The notes beneath the pieces were generated by a model. That model ran no database searches. It was not told the DNA's origin and saw only the letters and a program-made list of their open reading frames with translations. The translations under genes and the position numbers were made by a program. From assembly GCF_014851395.1 (NCBI RefSeq), contig NW_024040817.1:23821269-23885268 (forward strand): a DNA stretch of 64,000 bases, written 5' to 3'. The first letter of the stretch is position 1; each line of letters opens with the position of its first letter. This document shows positions 34,155 through 44,636 of the stretch, piece by piece. This stretch comes from Micropterus salmoides. Its lineage: Eukaryota > Chordata > Actinopteri > Centrarchiformes > Centrarchidae.

Positions 34155-36137
34155 GGGCCACGTTTCAGAAAGCGGGATTAGTGAGAATGTTGAGCCTGAG
34201 ATGAGGGAAACTCGGGGTTTTCCGTTTCAGAGAGCGAGATCAGATAATCCCTAGATCAGTAACTCCGGCAACTGATGCTGTGAACCTAACCTTCTCGGAT
34301 AAGTTGGAAAACCGTCAGTTTCTCTCTAACTCCTCCCCTCCTGCGAAGCCTGAGGCGACTGTCTGACCATTTCATTTTCTTATTCATTCTGTCGATATCA
34401 AAGCACATATCTGAACGCATATTACATCTTTAAAAACTTTAAAATCCTGGTTAGATAGGCTATTAGTTTTTTACCCAAACATGATCTTGAACATGACTGC
34501 TTTTATGATCAATCTGTCATTGATGTATGGACAGATCTTCGCACATGGTGGATTTTTCCTCAGCCCAGAATAAAATCTATGTCTGTCTTTAGGTTTAACG
34601 CTGCGACTCTGTGGACTGTTGCACTGAAAACACTTACTGTGGGCTACATTACTACAGTAATCACTGTTTAATATGTAGGCTAACCTACAAAACTGATCAA
34701 TGAACAGTAATCTTTCATATTGTAGTCGCACTGATTGGAACATTCGTAGTTGTTGTCATGTTTTTGTGTTTTGACAACATTAATAAAATACGAAATGAGC
34801 AAGATTTTATTAATGTAAAATAGACGTCAGTTTGAACCTAAAGACACATTTTCACTGCAAAAAATAATTAATAGGCTAACCTGCTGGGTGTGACTGACTT
34901 TACAAATCACAGGTTCACAAGTAAACTGTGTCTTATATTTGATCTATAACCCTGTCCTTCTGTTTGTCTACCCCCAGGTTTTATTGTCATAATCAGGTAG
35001 CCGATTGCCACCGGCATTTAGTCCCGTTGGATTACAGCTTAATAAATATAGCCTTCCTATTTAAAATGTAATGGGCTGTAGCACTTTATCATTCATTAAG
35101 GAAATTCCAGTCTGGTAAATGATGAATGAGCAACGCTGTGTAGTAGCCTAATAATGTTAACGCATTGATTCTTCTTCCACTCCAAACTGCGTTTTAGAGC
35201 CTATCAGGGTCCGCGCTGGTACGCATTCATATTTCTAGCTCCACCCGATTAAAATGAAGGCCCTGCCTTTATTTACCCGTTGCCATGGTGAATCGTAGTA
35301 TCGGAGCTCCATTGATTATGGCTTTTTTCCCATCCCCACGCACATGCTTCAGTCAGACTCAACATACTCAGAGTTGATTGAACTCTGAGATTGAACTGAT
35401 CAGCTTGTTGTGGTGGCAGCCCGGCTGACAGTGAGTGTCCTGCTTTTTTTTCTCCTTTTTTCCTTTTTTCCCTCTGCTCCTGAGCCCAGCCAACGACCCG
35501 CACCTGCACCTCGTCAGCCACCTCCTCTGCCTGCCACACCTGCCAGCAATCAGCCTCATCTCCAACAGTACTTCTACCCCGGTTCTCCACTCCATCGCTG
35601 CTTGATCGTCGTTGCTCCTAACCTGGTGCCGCAAGTTCACTCAAACTCCTGAAATCTCAGTAAATTCTCTCATTTCTCCCGCTCTTGATTCTTCCCTGTG
35701 TCACTAACCCTGTCCTTCTGTTTGTCTCCCCCCAGGTTCACTCACCCTCGTCCTCTGCCAAGTCGGCTGGGCTCGCTCACCTGCCCTCTCTCTTTGGGCT
35801 TCCCCCCACGGCGTCCTCCCAGTTCTCCCGTGCCTCCTTTCTTCCTCGCCCCCAGTGTCCCCCGGCTCTCTGTTCTCTGTCTCCTCGGTTCCCCGTGCCT
35901 GCGCTTCCCCAACATCCACCTCTCCCTCAACTCCAGTCCCTCAACCCCTTTTTCCCCCCCAATAAAACCTGTCTTTCTTGAGCGCTGCGTTTGGGTCCTC
36001 TCTGTCCACGCCACACCACCGTAACACAGCTGTTCTGGAACTAAAAATTCAGAGTTTTCCACAGGCCCTCAGGCTCAATCAACCCAGAGCTCAGGGATAA
36101 ACTCAGAGTTTGTTAAGCCTGCTTTCTGAAACAGGGC
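34155..36137. mobile_element. DNA transposon of the 'gtttcagaaagc' type, split by a solo LTR
   Basis: The left end reads GGGCCACGTTTCAGAAAGCG. The right end, reverse-complemented, reads GAGCCCTGTTTCAGAAAGCA. Inside both ends lie related words such as CTCAGAGTT and GAGCCTGAG. Removing the LTR (35406-36026) leaves about 1.36 kb without a clear transposase; the 90-codon minus frame at 34471-34743 is unrecognised. A target duplication was not resolved; the superfamily is probably PIF/Harbinger. Confidence 0.65.
35406..36026 (+). mobile_element. Solo LTR (621 bp) with 5-bp target duplication
   Basis: It starts TGTTGTGG and ends CGTAACA (TG...CA, with TGTT/AACA inverted tips), flanked on both sides by CAGCT (35401-35405 and 36027-36031). 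A long pyrimidine-rich tract leads to AATAAA at 35961-35966, 60 bases before the end, which fits a U3-R-U5 layout. There is no internal gag-pol region or second LTR, so it is a recombination scar of an LTR retrotransposon (probably Gypsy-type). It lies inside the DNA transposon 34155-36137. The 98- and 108-codon proline-rich frames here are artefacts of the pyrimidine tract. Confidence 0.88.
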
Positions 36138-36569
36138 TCTGGTGAACAACCTGGCGGTAGTGTTTGAGATTATTATTACATTTGTTACATTTTAATAAGA
36201 GTGTGTTTAATAAAGGGTGTCAAGCTTATTACTTCAGTATATTCCATGTAAATTGGTGTGTTGGATGTAATTTATAGATTTTACCCATAGATAGGGATGT
36301 TTAGTCTGCTGTATGAATGAGCTCTTTAGAGATATAAAGATGTAATTATATACATTGCTGGTCTGGTAGTATCCTCAGGAAAGATTGTGAAAATGGACAG
36401 ATTTAGCCAGAGTAGTGGCTTAATTGAATATTGACATATTTCTGTGGTTTTTACATGGTTTGAATTTGGCTGTGGCTCCATGGGGCTTTATAGAACCATG
36501 ATAGAGAAAGATCAAGAGGTGCGTTATACTTTGTTAGAGCAAGCCAGACAGCCTTCTGTGTTTGAGAAC
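36138..36569. other. Gene-free stretch
   Basis: No gene or repeat border recognised. Confidence 0.45.
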
Positions 36570-36720
36570 TGTGCTGTTTTTTAAAAAAATCGCCCACTAG
36601 AGGGCTGCAGCCTAGCACCTAGTTAAAATGAACGAAATGACACAAAAAAAGATTAGTTCATTTTAATGAACGAGATTTGGTGACTCGAATCTGTCAAAAG
36701 AGTGACTTTTCCCATCACTA
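36570..36720 (-). mobile_element. hAT-type element end (family B), minus copy
   Basis: Reverse-complemented, this segment starts TAGTGATGGGAAAAGTCACT and continues through CTCGTTCATT and GAACTAATCTTTTTTTG. The neighbouring plus copy from 36814 shares these features, so two ends of the same family face each other across 93 bases. Confidence 0.6.
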
Positions 36721-36731
36721 TGTCGGCCCCT

Positions 36732-36744
36732 GCGCGCGCGCGCG

Positions 36745-36780
<36 letters not shown>
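36732..36780. repeat. (CG)n(CA)n microsatellite
   Basis: A short CG alternation passes into about 18 CA units. It lies between the two facing family-B ends. Confidence 0.95.
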
Positions 36781-36813
36781 GCGGCCAGCAGAGGGCGAGG
36801 CCGCAGTGGTGAC

Positions 36814-37085
36814 TAGTGATGGCAAGTTTTTTGACAGACTCGTTCATTCAAATCTCGTTCATGAAAATGAACTAATCTTTTTTTGAGTCATTTTGTCCAT
36901 TTGATCTAGGCTGGTTATTGCGGCACTGCAGTAAGTCAGCCTGCCGAGTGAACGAAAGACTGAGGAGGACCCATGTGAGCAGTGAATGAGCTGTCACGTG
37001 ACAAATGAACGACTCAGACCCAGATACCCACATTTGAGAGTTGTGAACTAATCCTCTGTGTGTTATACAAGCACAGCTAACGTTA
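36814..37085 (+). mobile_element. hAT-type element end (family B), plus copy
   Basis: It starts TAGTGATGGCAAGTTTTTTG and contains CTCGTTCATTC and GAACTAATCTTTTTTTGAG. The right part, CAGCCTGCC ... GGACCCATGTGAG ... CACGTGACAAATGAACGACT, matches the inverted segment 33476-33725. The right border is where similarity ends. Confidence 0.6.
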
Positions 37086-37599
37086 GCTTGGCAATTAGCT
37101 AAATGTTACAAACAAGCTAAATTGAAATCTGTCTGTAACTTTAACTGTTTAGCTTAGTTTCCACTGTACCTTAAAATGTGGCACTCTGCTGTAAACTCAG
37201 CTGCTGGCTGAGACGAACCAGCAGCTCTTCTCTACCAGTTAAGGTTACCTGCTGGCAGTAACGTTTAAATAACTGCAGAGAGAGGAGGACAGGGGAAAAG
37301 ACTGAAACTGACTGATATCTTCATTCTTTGTAAACATCACTAAGTACTGTGGTGTGAGATATCGACTTTATATTGACTTTTCAAACATTAATTTTGCAGC
37401 TCTATAAACAACATTTAGTTGTATTTAGAATATTTAACACAAACCCTATATTGAATTTAAAAACAACCAGGCAGCCAATATGCGCACTTCAATATTTTTT
37501 TTAGGGCTGCGGCTGTTAACGCTGGTTTGAAGTCAGTACATCAGAGAGCAGTAACTGTCTGTTGTGGTAATGCTAATAAGTTAAATATTTTATATATGT

Positions 37600-37627
37600 A
37601 TACACACACACACACACACACACACAC
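37600..37627. repeat. (CA)n microsatellite
   Basis: About 13 CA units preceded by a TA-rich lead. Confidence 0.93.
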
Positions 37628-39470
37628 TTTTATGTGTTTGTGTGTGTAAAATCATGTTTCAAAACAGCTACTCCTACTTTCTGCCATAATGTAAATATTG
37701 AAGCTTACAGTGTGCAAGACATTCTCATTGGTGTACTTACAGTATAATGCACAATTATTCTAAATATGGCCAAATGCAATAAGTGAATTGCAGAAGCTAG
37801 TTTTTTCGATAAAGGTAAAATGTGTCAGGTATCACTGAGTGTGTTTCAGGGTATACCCTTTTGATTATCTTGAGCATTTCACATGGGAGTTTGTGTTTTT
37901 TCCCTAAGCTTTCATAGAGTTCTCCATCACAGCTGGCAGCGGAGGCATCAGAGTTTATGATGAGAAGGGGATGCAGACGTCTCTGAGGAGGTAGCACAGC
38001 AACCCAATGCTGTTGTATTTATTATCAGATCTTACAACGGTAAACTTGATTCCCATTTCTTTCAGATAAGACCCAGTTACACTTTGGTTGTGAAAAACCA
38101 ACAAATGGTGTTTCTTTGTTCGCTCCTCCCTCTCTCTCCTGAACTACACTTAGATTCCAACCTCTTCCAGCTTTTCCCTGTCCACCAGGCCACTGCTTGA
38201 TGTCGTAACCAACTCAGCACTGTACGTTTCAGCTTGTGGCTCAGATGTTACAGTCATCCTGGATGAGGAATGAAGCGCTTCCAGAAAACGAGAGAAGGCT
38301 GATAATGATGTCAAACATGTAAGTTGATGTGTAAAATGTATTTCTTGTGAGAGCCCCCTTTGCACAGTTTTTTGATGGGTAGCTATTTCTGTAGGTGTAT
38401 TTACTGTAAGTTGTTCATGATTATTTATTTTTAGTGAATATTGTCTTGTCTTCTACTCCTTTCACAGTTAATTGAATCTGCACTGACCAAGTAACCTGGT
38501 GGAGGTCGTATCATCAAGGCGAAGAAAGCTCTGACAGACTCCTCACGGCAACAGATGGTTAAAGGATAATCTCAGTATTTGTAAACCTGGGCTCCATTTT
38601 CACATATTTTGGTGTTGAAATGACTCGTAGGTACATAAAGTTTTAAATCAGTGCAGTAGATGGCTTCCAGGAGAAATTCTGTTTTTAACAGGAAGCTGAA
38701 ATCTCAAAGAAAATTCTCACTCAATTTTGTGAGACACATTCCACACAAACACACAGCAGGCACACTTTGGCATCACAACTCTCTCAGGGCTTATTTGGTA
38801 GATTTTGGTTAGAGTTGATTGGTAGATTCCAAATAATGGCATGATAATGACGTTTGTTATGGGCTACAATTCTTCCATGGAATACACTTTAAACAAACAT
38901 TTTTACATTTAGATTTTACATGTACCATGTCTTTTAACAACAATTTCTCGAGAACACTTCCTCTTATAACACCTCTAACTCCTAACATCTAACATGCACT
39001 TCCTGTGCTCTTCTTCTTCTTCTTCTATCCCCTACAATTACGTTGTATTGATTGCACTTTTTGTTAACTCTAACTTCTTTCCCTAGGTATTTACCCCATT
39101 GATGCGATATCTGCCATTATTGCTTACTAACATTTATTGCTGCTTTTATTAATATGTATTGTCAGTTGTAGATCTTGTGCTGTATTTTATGCTCTGTTAA
39201 TGATTGTATGTTGTTCCTCAAATGTAAGTCGCTTTGGATAAAGTGAGTATAAATTATATGTGTTAGTGTAATGTTATACCATTAAATAAAAAGTATACTG
39301 GTAATATATGCAATAATGCATTACTGTGATAATGCGTTTTGACCAGTGGCCATGTTGCCCCGACCACTATCTTTAGCGCCCCTAGTGGCAGTGACCAGAC
39401 CACAGAATTGGCTACAACCCACTCTCCAGTGAAGTCAAGACAGTAGTAGTAGATCTGATCACATCGCTAT
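37628..39470. other. Gene-free stretch
   Basis: Short frames at 37797-37997 and 38150-38365 (minus) have protein-like composition, but the opposite strand reads equally well at 37.9 kb, so no gene is called. The motif GTAAGTCGCTTTGGATAAA (39225-39243) is a very common teleost interspersed-repeat tail. Confidence 0.45.
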
Positions 39471-39768
39471 AACCAGTCCTGCTTTAGACTGATGTTGGCA
39501 CCACCCACTCAATTAGCATATGTGCACAGGCATAAATAAATGTGGAAATACAGAAATAAATAAATGTAGAAATAAATATATAAACATTTTTTAGAAATAA
39601 ATAAATAAATTTAGAAATACAGAAATAAATGCATGAAGAAATGCATAAATAAATACAGAAATAGCATTTTTTATTACAAAAATACATTTAATTTTTATTT
39701 AATTCTGCATTTAATTATTTATTTCAGCATTTATTTATTCCTTAATAGATAAGTCATTTTTGGTTATG
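39471..39768 (-). repeat. Repeat family A, minus copy
   Basis: Inverted counterpart of 31190-31465: reverse-complemented it reads TTTTTGTAATAAAAAATGCT, then GCTAATTGAGTGGGTGGTGC and CAGGACTGGTTA. The two copies bound an 8-kb transposon-rich block. Confidence 0.8.
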
Positions 39769-40009
39769 GAACTCCAGTAATGTTAAGCAGGCTGGCAGAG
39801 CTGTTTTATGCACTTTAAACATTGGATGAACTGATTCTTTTGTCTTTAATAGGCCTACAGATGATGTTGAGTCATTAATAAATTAATCATGACAAAAAGT
39901 TATGATAACCTATTATTTTTCCATGAGCCCACTCTGTTATTATAACATTACCTAGCTTATTTGGCAGCTTGTTTATCAGCTTATTGGATTGTAACTCACC
40001 TTCTACAGC

Positions 40010-40817
40010 TAGAGATGCGCAGATTGATCAGCTGGGGACTGAAATATGCCGTTTGTTTCGCCTACTCTGCTCTGACCAGTGACCGGGGCCGAGCAGTGTC
40101 AAATATCCAATTTTCTGCCGGTCACATTGAACGTTACAAACACGCTGCGCAGTGTTTCACACGTGTGCACAGACAGGACTGTAAGCTCATGTCACAGCCA
40201 CGCACACAGGCTAAAACACGTCTTAGGTGTGTTGTAGTTATTCACGAGAGTGAAGAAGACGCAACGCTCACTACATCTGCAGAGAAACACACAGAAAGTG
40301 ACGCTGTGGATATTGTAAAGCAGGGAGCGGTTAAGCAACAGTGAACACTGCTGTTGGTGGCGATGTCATTCAGACCACGGTGGTCTCTATCGGTAACAAG
40401 CCTCCTCCACGCGCGGCTCATCTGCTGCTAACAACTAACATCAGAGCAGACAGAGACAGACAGACAGGTGTAGGTGTGTGCTTGCGTGTCTGATGGGAAA
40501 AGCAAGGTGAGCAGATTACTGTAGTTTGTGATTTAAACAAAAATAAACTAGAGGATTAAGTGGAAGTAAAATGGTGTGCAGTTTATTTTCAGCTCCTTCC
40601 AGTGAAAATGCTCATGTTATTTTATAATCATGTTTCATTATGATCATACTATTATTTTTTCCAATAAATGGTTAAAAAAATGTTTGTATATCCTGTCAGT
40701 TCTAGATCTTAGAAAGAAATAAAATCATAATCGGCCAAAATTAGAATCGGCAGGTCAGACCTTTTAAAAAATCAGTAACTGGAATCAGCGAGGAAAAATG
40801 TAATCTGTGCATCTCTT
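40010..40817. mobile_element. Non-autonomous hAT-type transposon (about 808 bp)
   Basis: The left end is TAGAGATGCGCAGATTGATC. The right end, reverse-complemented, is AAGAGATGCACAGATTACAT. GAGATGCnCnGATT ends are typical of hAT (Charlie-like) elements. Flanks TCTACAGC (40002-40009) and ACTGCAGC (40818-40825) match at 6 of 8 bases, fitting an aged target duplication. The 127-codon frame at 39961-40344 starts outside the element and has no hAT domain, so it is not called a gene. Confidence 0.75.
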
Positions 40818-40825
40818 ACTGCAGC

Positions 40826-42723
40826 GATAATCCTGTGTGTGAACCGATATTAGGCTGATACCCTGTTCTGTTGGGTTTTGTGCATTATGATGTTGACAGA
40901 TCAGTTGGCCTGCTGCCGTTAAATATCTAATATATAGCCTATGTATAGTAGTAAGACCTCTCTCTGTGTACACCTATCCTATACAAGGACAATTTTTGCT
41001 GTATTATTTGTGTCCCCTTCAAAAATTACTCTTGAGATATTTTATGTTTATTGTCCCCCCCTACTATGAGATGAGATTTACACGTAACATGTTTACAGTC
41101 GTCCACTCACAGGGCCAAACCCACATCAGTAGTGCTAGATGTTGGATTTATCCACTGCCTTTAAACTGTTTCTCTCTTTGCTGTTCTGGCACTGGTGCCT
41201 AAATGTTGATGACAGATTTAATTTGTTATTGAGGGATGCTAGTTCCTTATATGATTACATTATGGCAGAGAGGTGTTTAAAGTTAAACACATTTGTAGAC
41301 AAGACTACTAGGTAGATCTGAGGGGGTTTTTTCTTAAATTTTGAAACTTGTTAATTTCTTGTCTTTCATACCCAAATTGACAGGCTTTATGGAGACTTGC
41401 AGCACCTAGTGATGGCTATGAGGCGATGAGTATAGTGGCTCCATTTAGACACTGCTGTGTGCCGCAGAAATCAAATACACTCCTTGTAATGAAAAAGCTC
41501 CCAGCCAGCTGTTTTTGTGGGCCCTGGTCGAATAAACAGGCAACACCAATCCCAGAGGGTGCGACGCCCGCTGGATATGGTGCTTTGTTCAGCTTCTGAG
41601 GTATTTTGTAAAATCAAACTATCAGTCATTCCACTTCAATCACACTCCGCCACCAGTCAGCCCCAGAGTGGATGAAGCAGCAGCAGCGGTGCACACACTA
41701 AAATCCTGCACAAGTGTGAGTGAACACCCCTTAACTCTGCCCATAAAGTAAAGGCACATTTCATCATTATTTTTACTAAATGACATTATAGGTCTGCAAA
41801 AAGAGTAGTTACAAAGGCAGGCAAAAATATTCCCCCCCAGAAATGTAGTTATTTGTCTTTCTACACATGGCTCAACACTTTGCTCGCAACTTGCTGTGAA
41901 TCTTTTTCAACAGCCTCCCTGTGGTTGCATTAGTGCTGAGCAAAGGCCTCAAGATATGTGGATTTCCTTCACAAGCAGGGATCGACCAAAGACGAAAGCC
42001 AACCCTCTGAGATCCTAGAAGAGAGGTTGTTAAAACCCTCTATCAATCTTTCTCTCTGTATCTGGCTTATTGTGCACTCACAGAGTCTCTTGTGGCCAGG
42101 GTGATTACTGTTCTTTGTATATGTTGTTACTTGCTATGTTGTTTGCTAATTATGAAATTGCATTTGTTTTCTATTAAACCTGAAGAAAAAAAAAACTCAT
42201 GGAATAAGAACTAATGACATTTGAGCCACTATGTAAAGAGTAAAGAAGAAATAATCTTAATAACACTTGTAAGTCACAGTTTAATTGTAGTGGCATAAAA
42301 TTAATCCACACAGTTTTTTACTGTCCTTGTGAAGTTATTGCAAACCATCAGTCTTTCAGTCTATATACTTCACAGCAACAAAAGAAACCTGATGAGCCAA
42401 CAGTATTGCTTTCCAAGGCTTTTAATGTACTTTAGTCAGGCAACATGACACCCTTCTGTGATTTTGTAATTAAAGCTAGTGGCAAATGACTGCATCTTAA
42501 TATGCTTGAAATGACACACAGGCTTGAGGAAGGAAGTTTTCAGATGTAGCTATATCGTTTTATAAAAACTCAATGTATGGTTCATGAGCTGACCCAGGAG
42601 GGGACACGGACAAGGAGGGAGTAGTTTCGATTAGGATTTGATATTTTTACTGTTTAATAATAAAAGTGTGTCTTCTGCCACAAAAAGAGTACACACAGAC
42701 AGTGTTACAGCATTTTAGCTAGT
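40826..42723. other. Gene-free stretch
   Basis: No convincing coding frame, RNA gene or repeat border was recognised. Confidence 0.45.
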
Positions 42724-42731
42724 CCCTCAAG

Positions 42732-43339
42732 TAGGGTGACCATAGTTTGGTTTTCAAAAAAGAGGACAGTGGGGTCAGGAGGCAGACAGACACCCACCGT
42801 AGGTGCAAGGTTCGCAGTAGTGTGGTTCAAGTAATTGGAGGCATTTTGGCAATGTGTATGGGGGGGCTATTTATTTAATTTAACTTTAATAGGGCCTACA
42901 TGTGTTCTATTAGATTGCTAGCAGCTTTGTTTGACACCCCCCCTCCAACGAGTTAAACTTTTTTGTAATGTCCCACCCCATCCAGACTGTGATTAGTTGA
43001 TTCACGGAAAATAACATTATGAGTAACACGCACGCATTTGGATAAAAAAAAGCACCTGATCTTCTCCCTACTCTGTCTACGCTGGTGACAAGGGCAGACA
43101 AGAGTACCAGCTCGTGAAGTGCTGATATGCAAGGAAAATTCTGCTACGTGAAAGAGTAAAATGTAATTTTGCCGGTACTGGTAAAAGCAATGCAAAAACG
43201 CACACAATGAATGCCGCTTGTAGAAAACAAAAGCCGAATCCCATACATTTGGGGTATTTAGATTTATTCCCAACCGGACGCATTTTTTTTAGCTCCCAAA
43301 TAAAGGACGTCCGGGAAAAAGAGGATGTATGGTCACCCT
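42732..43339. mobile_element. hAT-type MITE with TAGGGTGACCATA ends
   Basis: The left end is TAGGGTGACCATAGTTTGGT. The right end, reverse-complemented, contains TAGGGTGACCATACATCCTC with AAAAAGAGGA-like sequence near both ends. Flanks CCCTCAAG (42724-42731) and ACCTAAAG (43340-43347) agree at 6 of 8 positions. TAGGGTGACCATA is a well-known hAT terminus in vertebrates. No transposase is encoded. Confidence 0.8.
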
Positions 43340-43347
43340 ACCTAAAG

Positions 43348-44600
43348 AGTTTTTTCATTAAAATGCAACTAACTAGGTATTGTATATTTTAGTTCCTAGT
43401 TCAGTTTCATCCCTCAGAATTTTGTGTTTTCAATAATGCAGTGTGGGTACATGTCCCTATGCACAGAACACCACATAACTTCAGTAACAGTCTTCAACTG
43501 GTTGAAGCTAGTTGGAAGTAGCATTAGCTGCTAACGCTAGCATCATTTGCCCTGTGTCTTTAGAGTTAGCGCACAAGTCATGCACCGTAAGGCAGAACAG
43601 AGAGTGCAAAGAGAGAAAGAGTTGAATCAGTTTTCTAGAAAGCATAGGTTAATCTTCACATCCCTTAAAACTTGGGAGACTGTTTGCATCAGTCTGCATA
43701 TTGGTTTAGAATGACTTTGTTTCATTCTTGATCTATTAACTCTATGATTCCTCGTCTACTGTACATGACATCTGCATATATAGTGCTTACCTAGCATCTA
43801 CAAGAAATGTCCAACATTAAACAATGGTTATGTTTTCTGAAAAAGTGTTTGACTTCAATTTTCTTCAACACTGAAAGATTCTTAGATTATCATAGCAGAA
43901 ACAAGGATTTCCCACCCTCCCTGACAGGCTTTATTTGGAAGCACCAGTGAATGTAGCATGTCAGTATTAAGTGAAATACTATGCTAAGCAAAGTGTGGCA
44001 TGTGTGTCTGATGAATACTAGTAGAGAGTCAACTATTGTTTACCACCTCCCTTGTGGCAAAGAATGTCGTGGATAATGAGATTTGTTATCACTGAAATAA
44101 CCTACACTATTCTACCTAAAGGAGAAACAAGTAACGTATCCTCCTGATGTGAAAATGTTCCAAAACTGCCACATATATCAGCCACATGAGATAGCCGCTA
44201 TTAAAATGAAGGGGCAGAGTACCTCCGTTGCCATGGAAATTTGGCTTGGGAAACTGTCTTGTTTGCAGAGATATTTTTCACTCCGGTAGTGAAACTGGGT
44301 GTAGCAGTTTGCAGTGGTGCCTCCCTGTCGAGTGCTTATTACCTGACTGAATGAACAGACCCTTGCCATGTCAGAAATGTCACAAGGAGCAAAGCCTGCT
44401 GGGTCTGCACATTGTGTGACAGCAATGAACCCACTGAAAAGTTTCCTGTAATGTTGGACAAATTCCTATTAGCATGCCTCTTAGGTCTGTACTGGTTGTT
44501 TGTGATAAGATACACGTCACACGGTTTGTCATTTTTGCATGAAAAATATCCTGATTGCTATGATTAAGCAATAATCACAGTAGTTGCAAATAAATTTTCT
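43348..44600. other. Gene-free stretch
   Basis: No gene seen. A short GTTAGCGCA/GCTAACGCTAGC-rich patch at about 43500-43570 is unremarkable. Confidence 0.45.
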
Positions 44601-44603
44601 GAA

Positions 44604-44636
44604 GATCGACTAATCAACTAATGATTTCAGCTTTAG
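44604..44636. mobile_element. MITE terminus (fragment)
   Basis: GATCGACTAATCAACTAATG followed by ATTTCAGCTTTAG resembles the right end of the common teleost 'gggctgcaactaa' MITE, a fuller copy of which is at 61994-62428. Confidence 0.4.

Noticed and set aside
35685..36062. Proline/serine-rich frames of 98-108 codons on both strands
   Set aside because: They follow the pyrimidine-rich part of the solo LTR; several frames are open at once because of base composition.
37797..38365. Two minus-strand protein-like frames that could be exons of an unknown gene
   Set aside because: The plus strand at 37.9-38.0 kb reads an equally protein-like frame, no consistent splice pair was found, and no motif was recognised.
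39961..40344. 127-codon plus-strand frame
   Set aside because: It crosses the border of the hAT MITE at 40010 and has no known domain; a chance frame.
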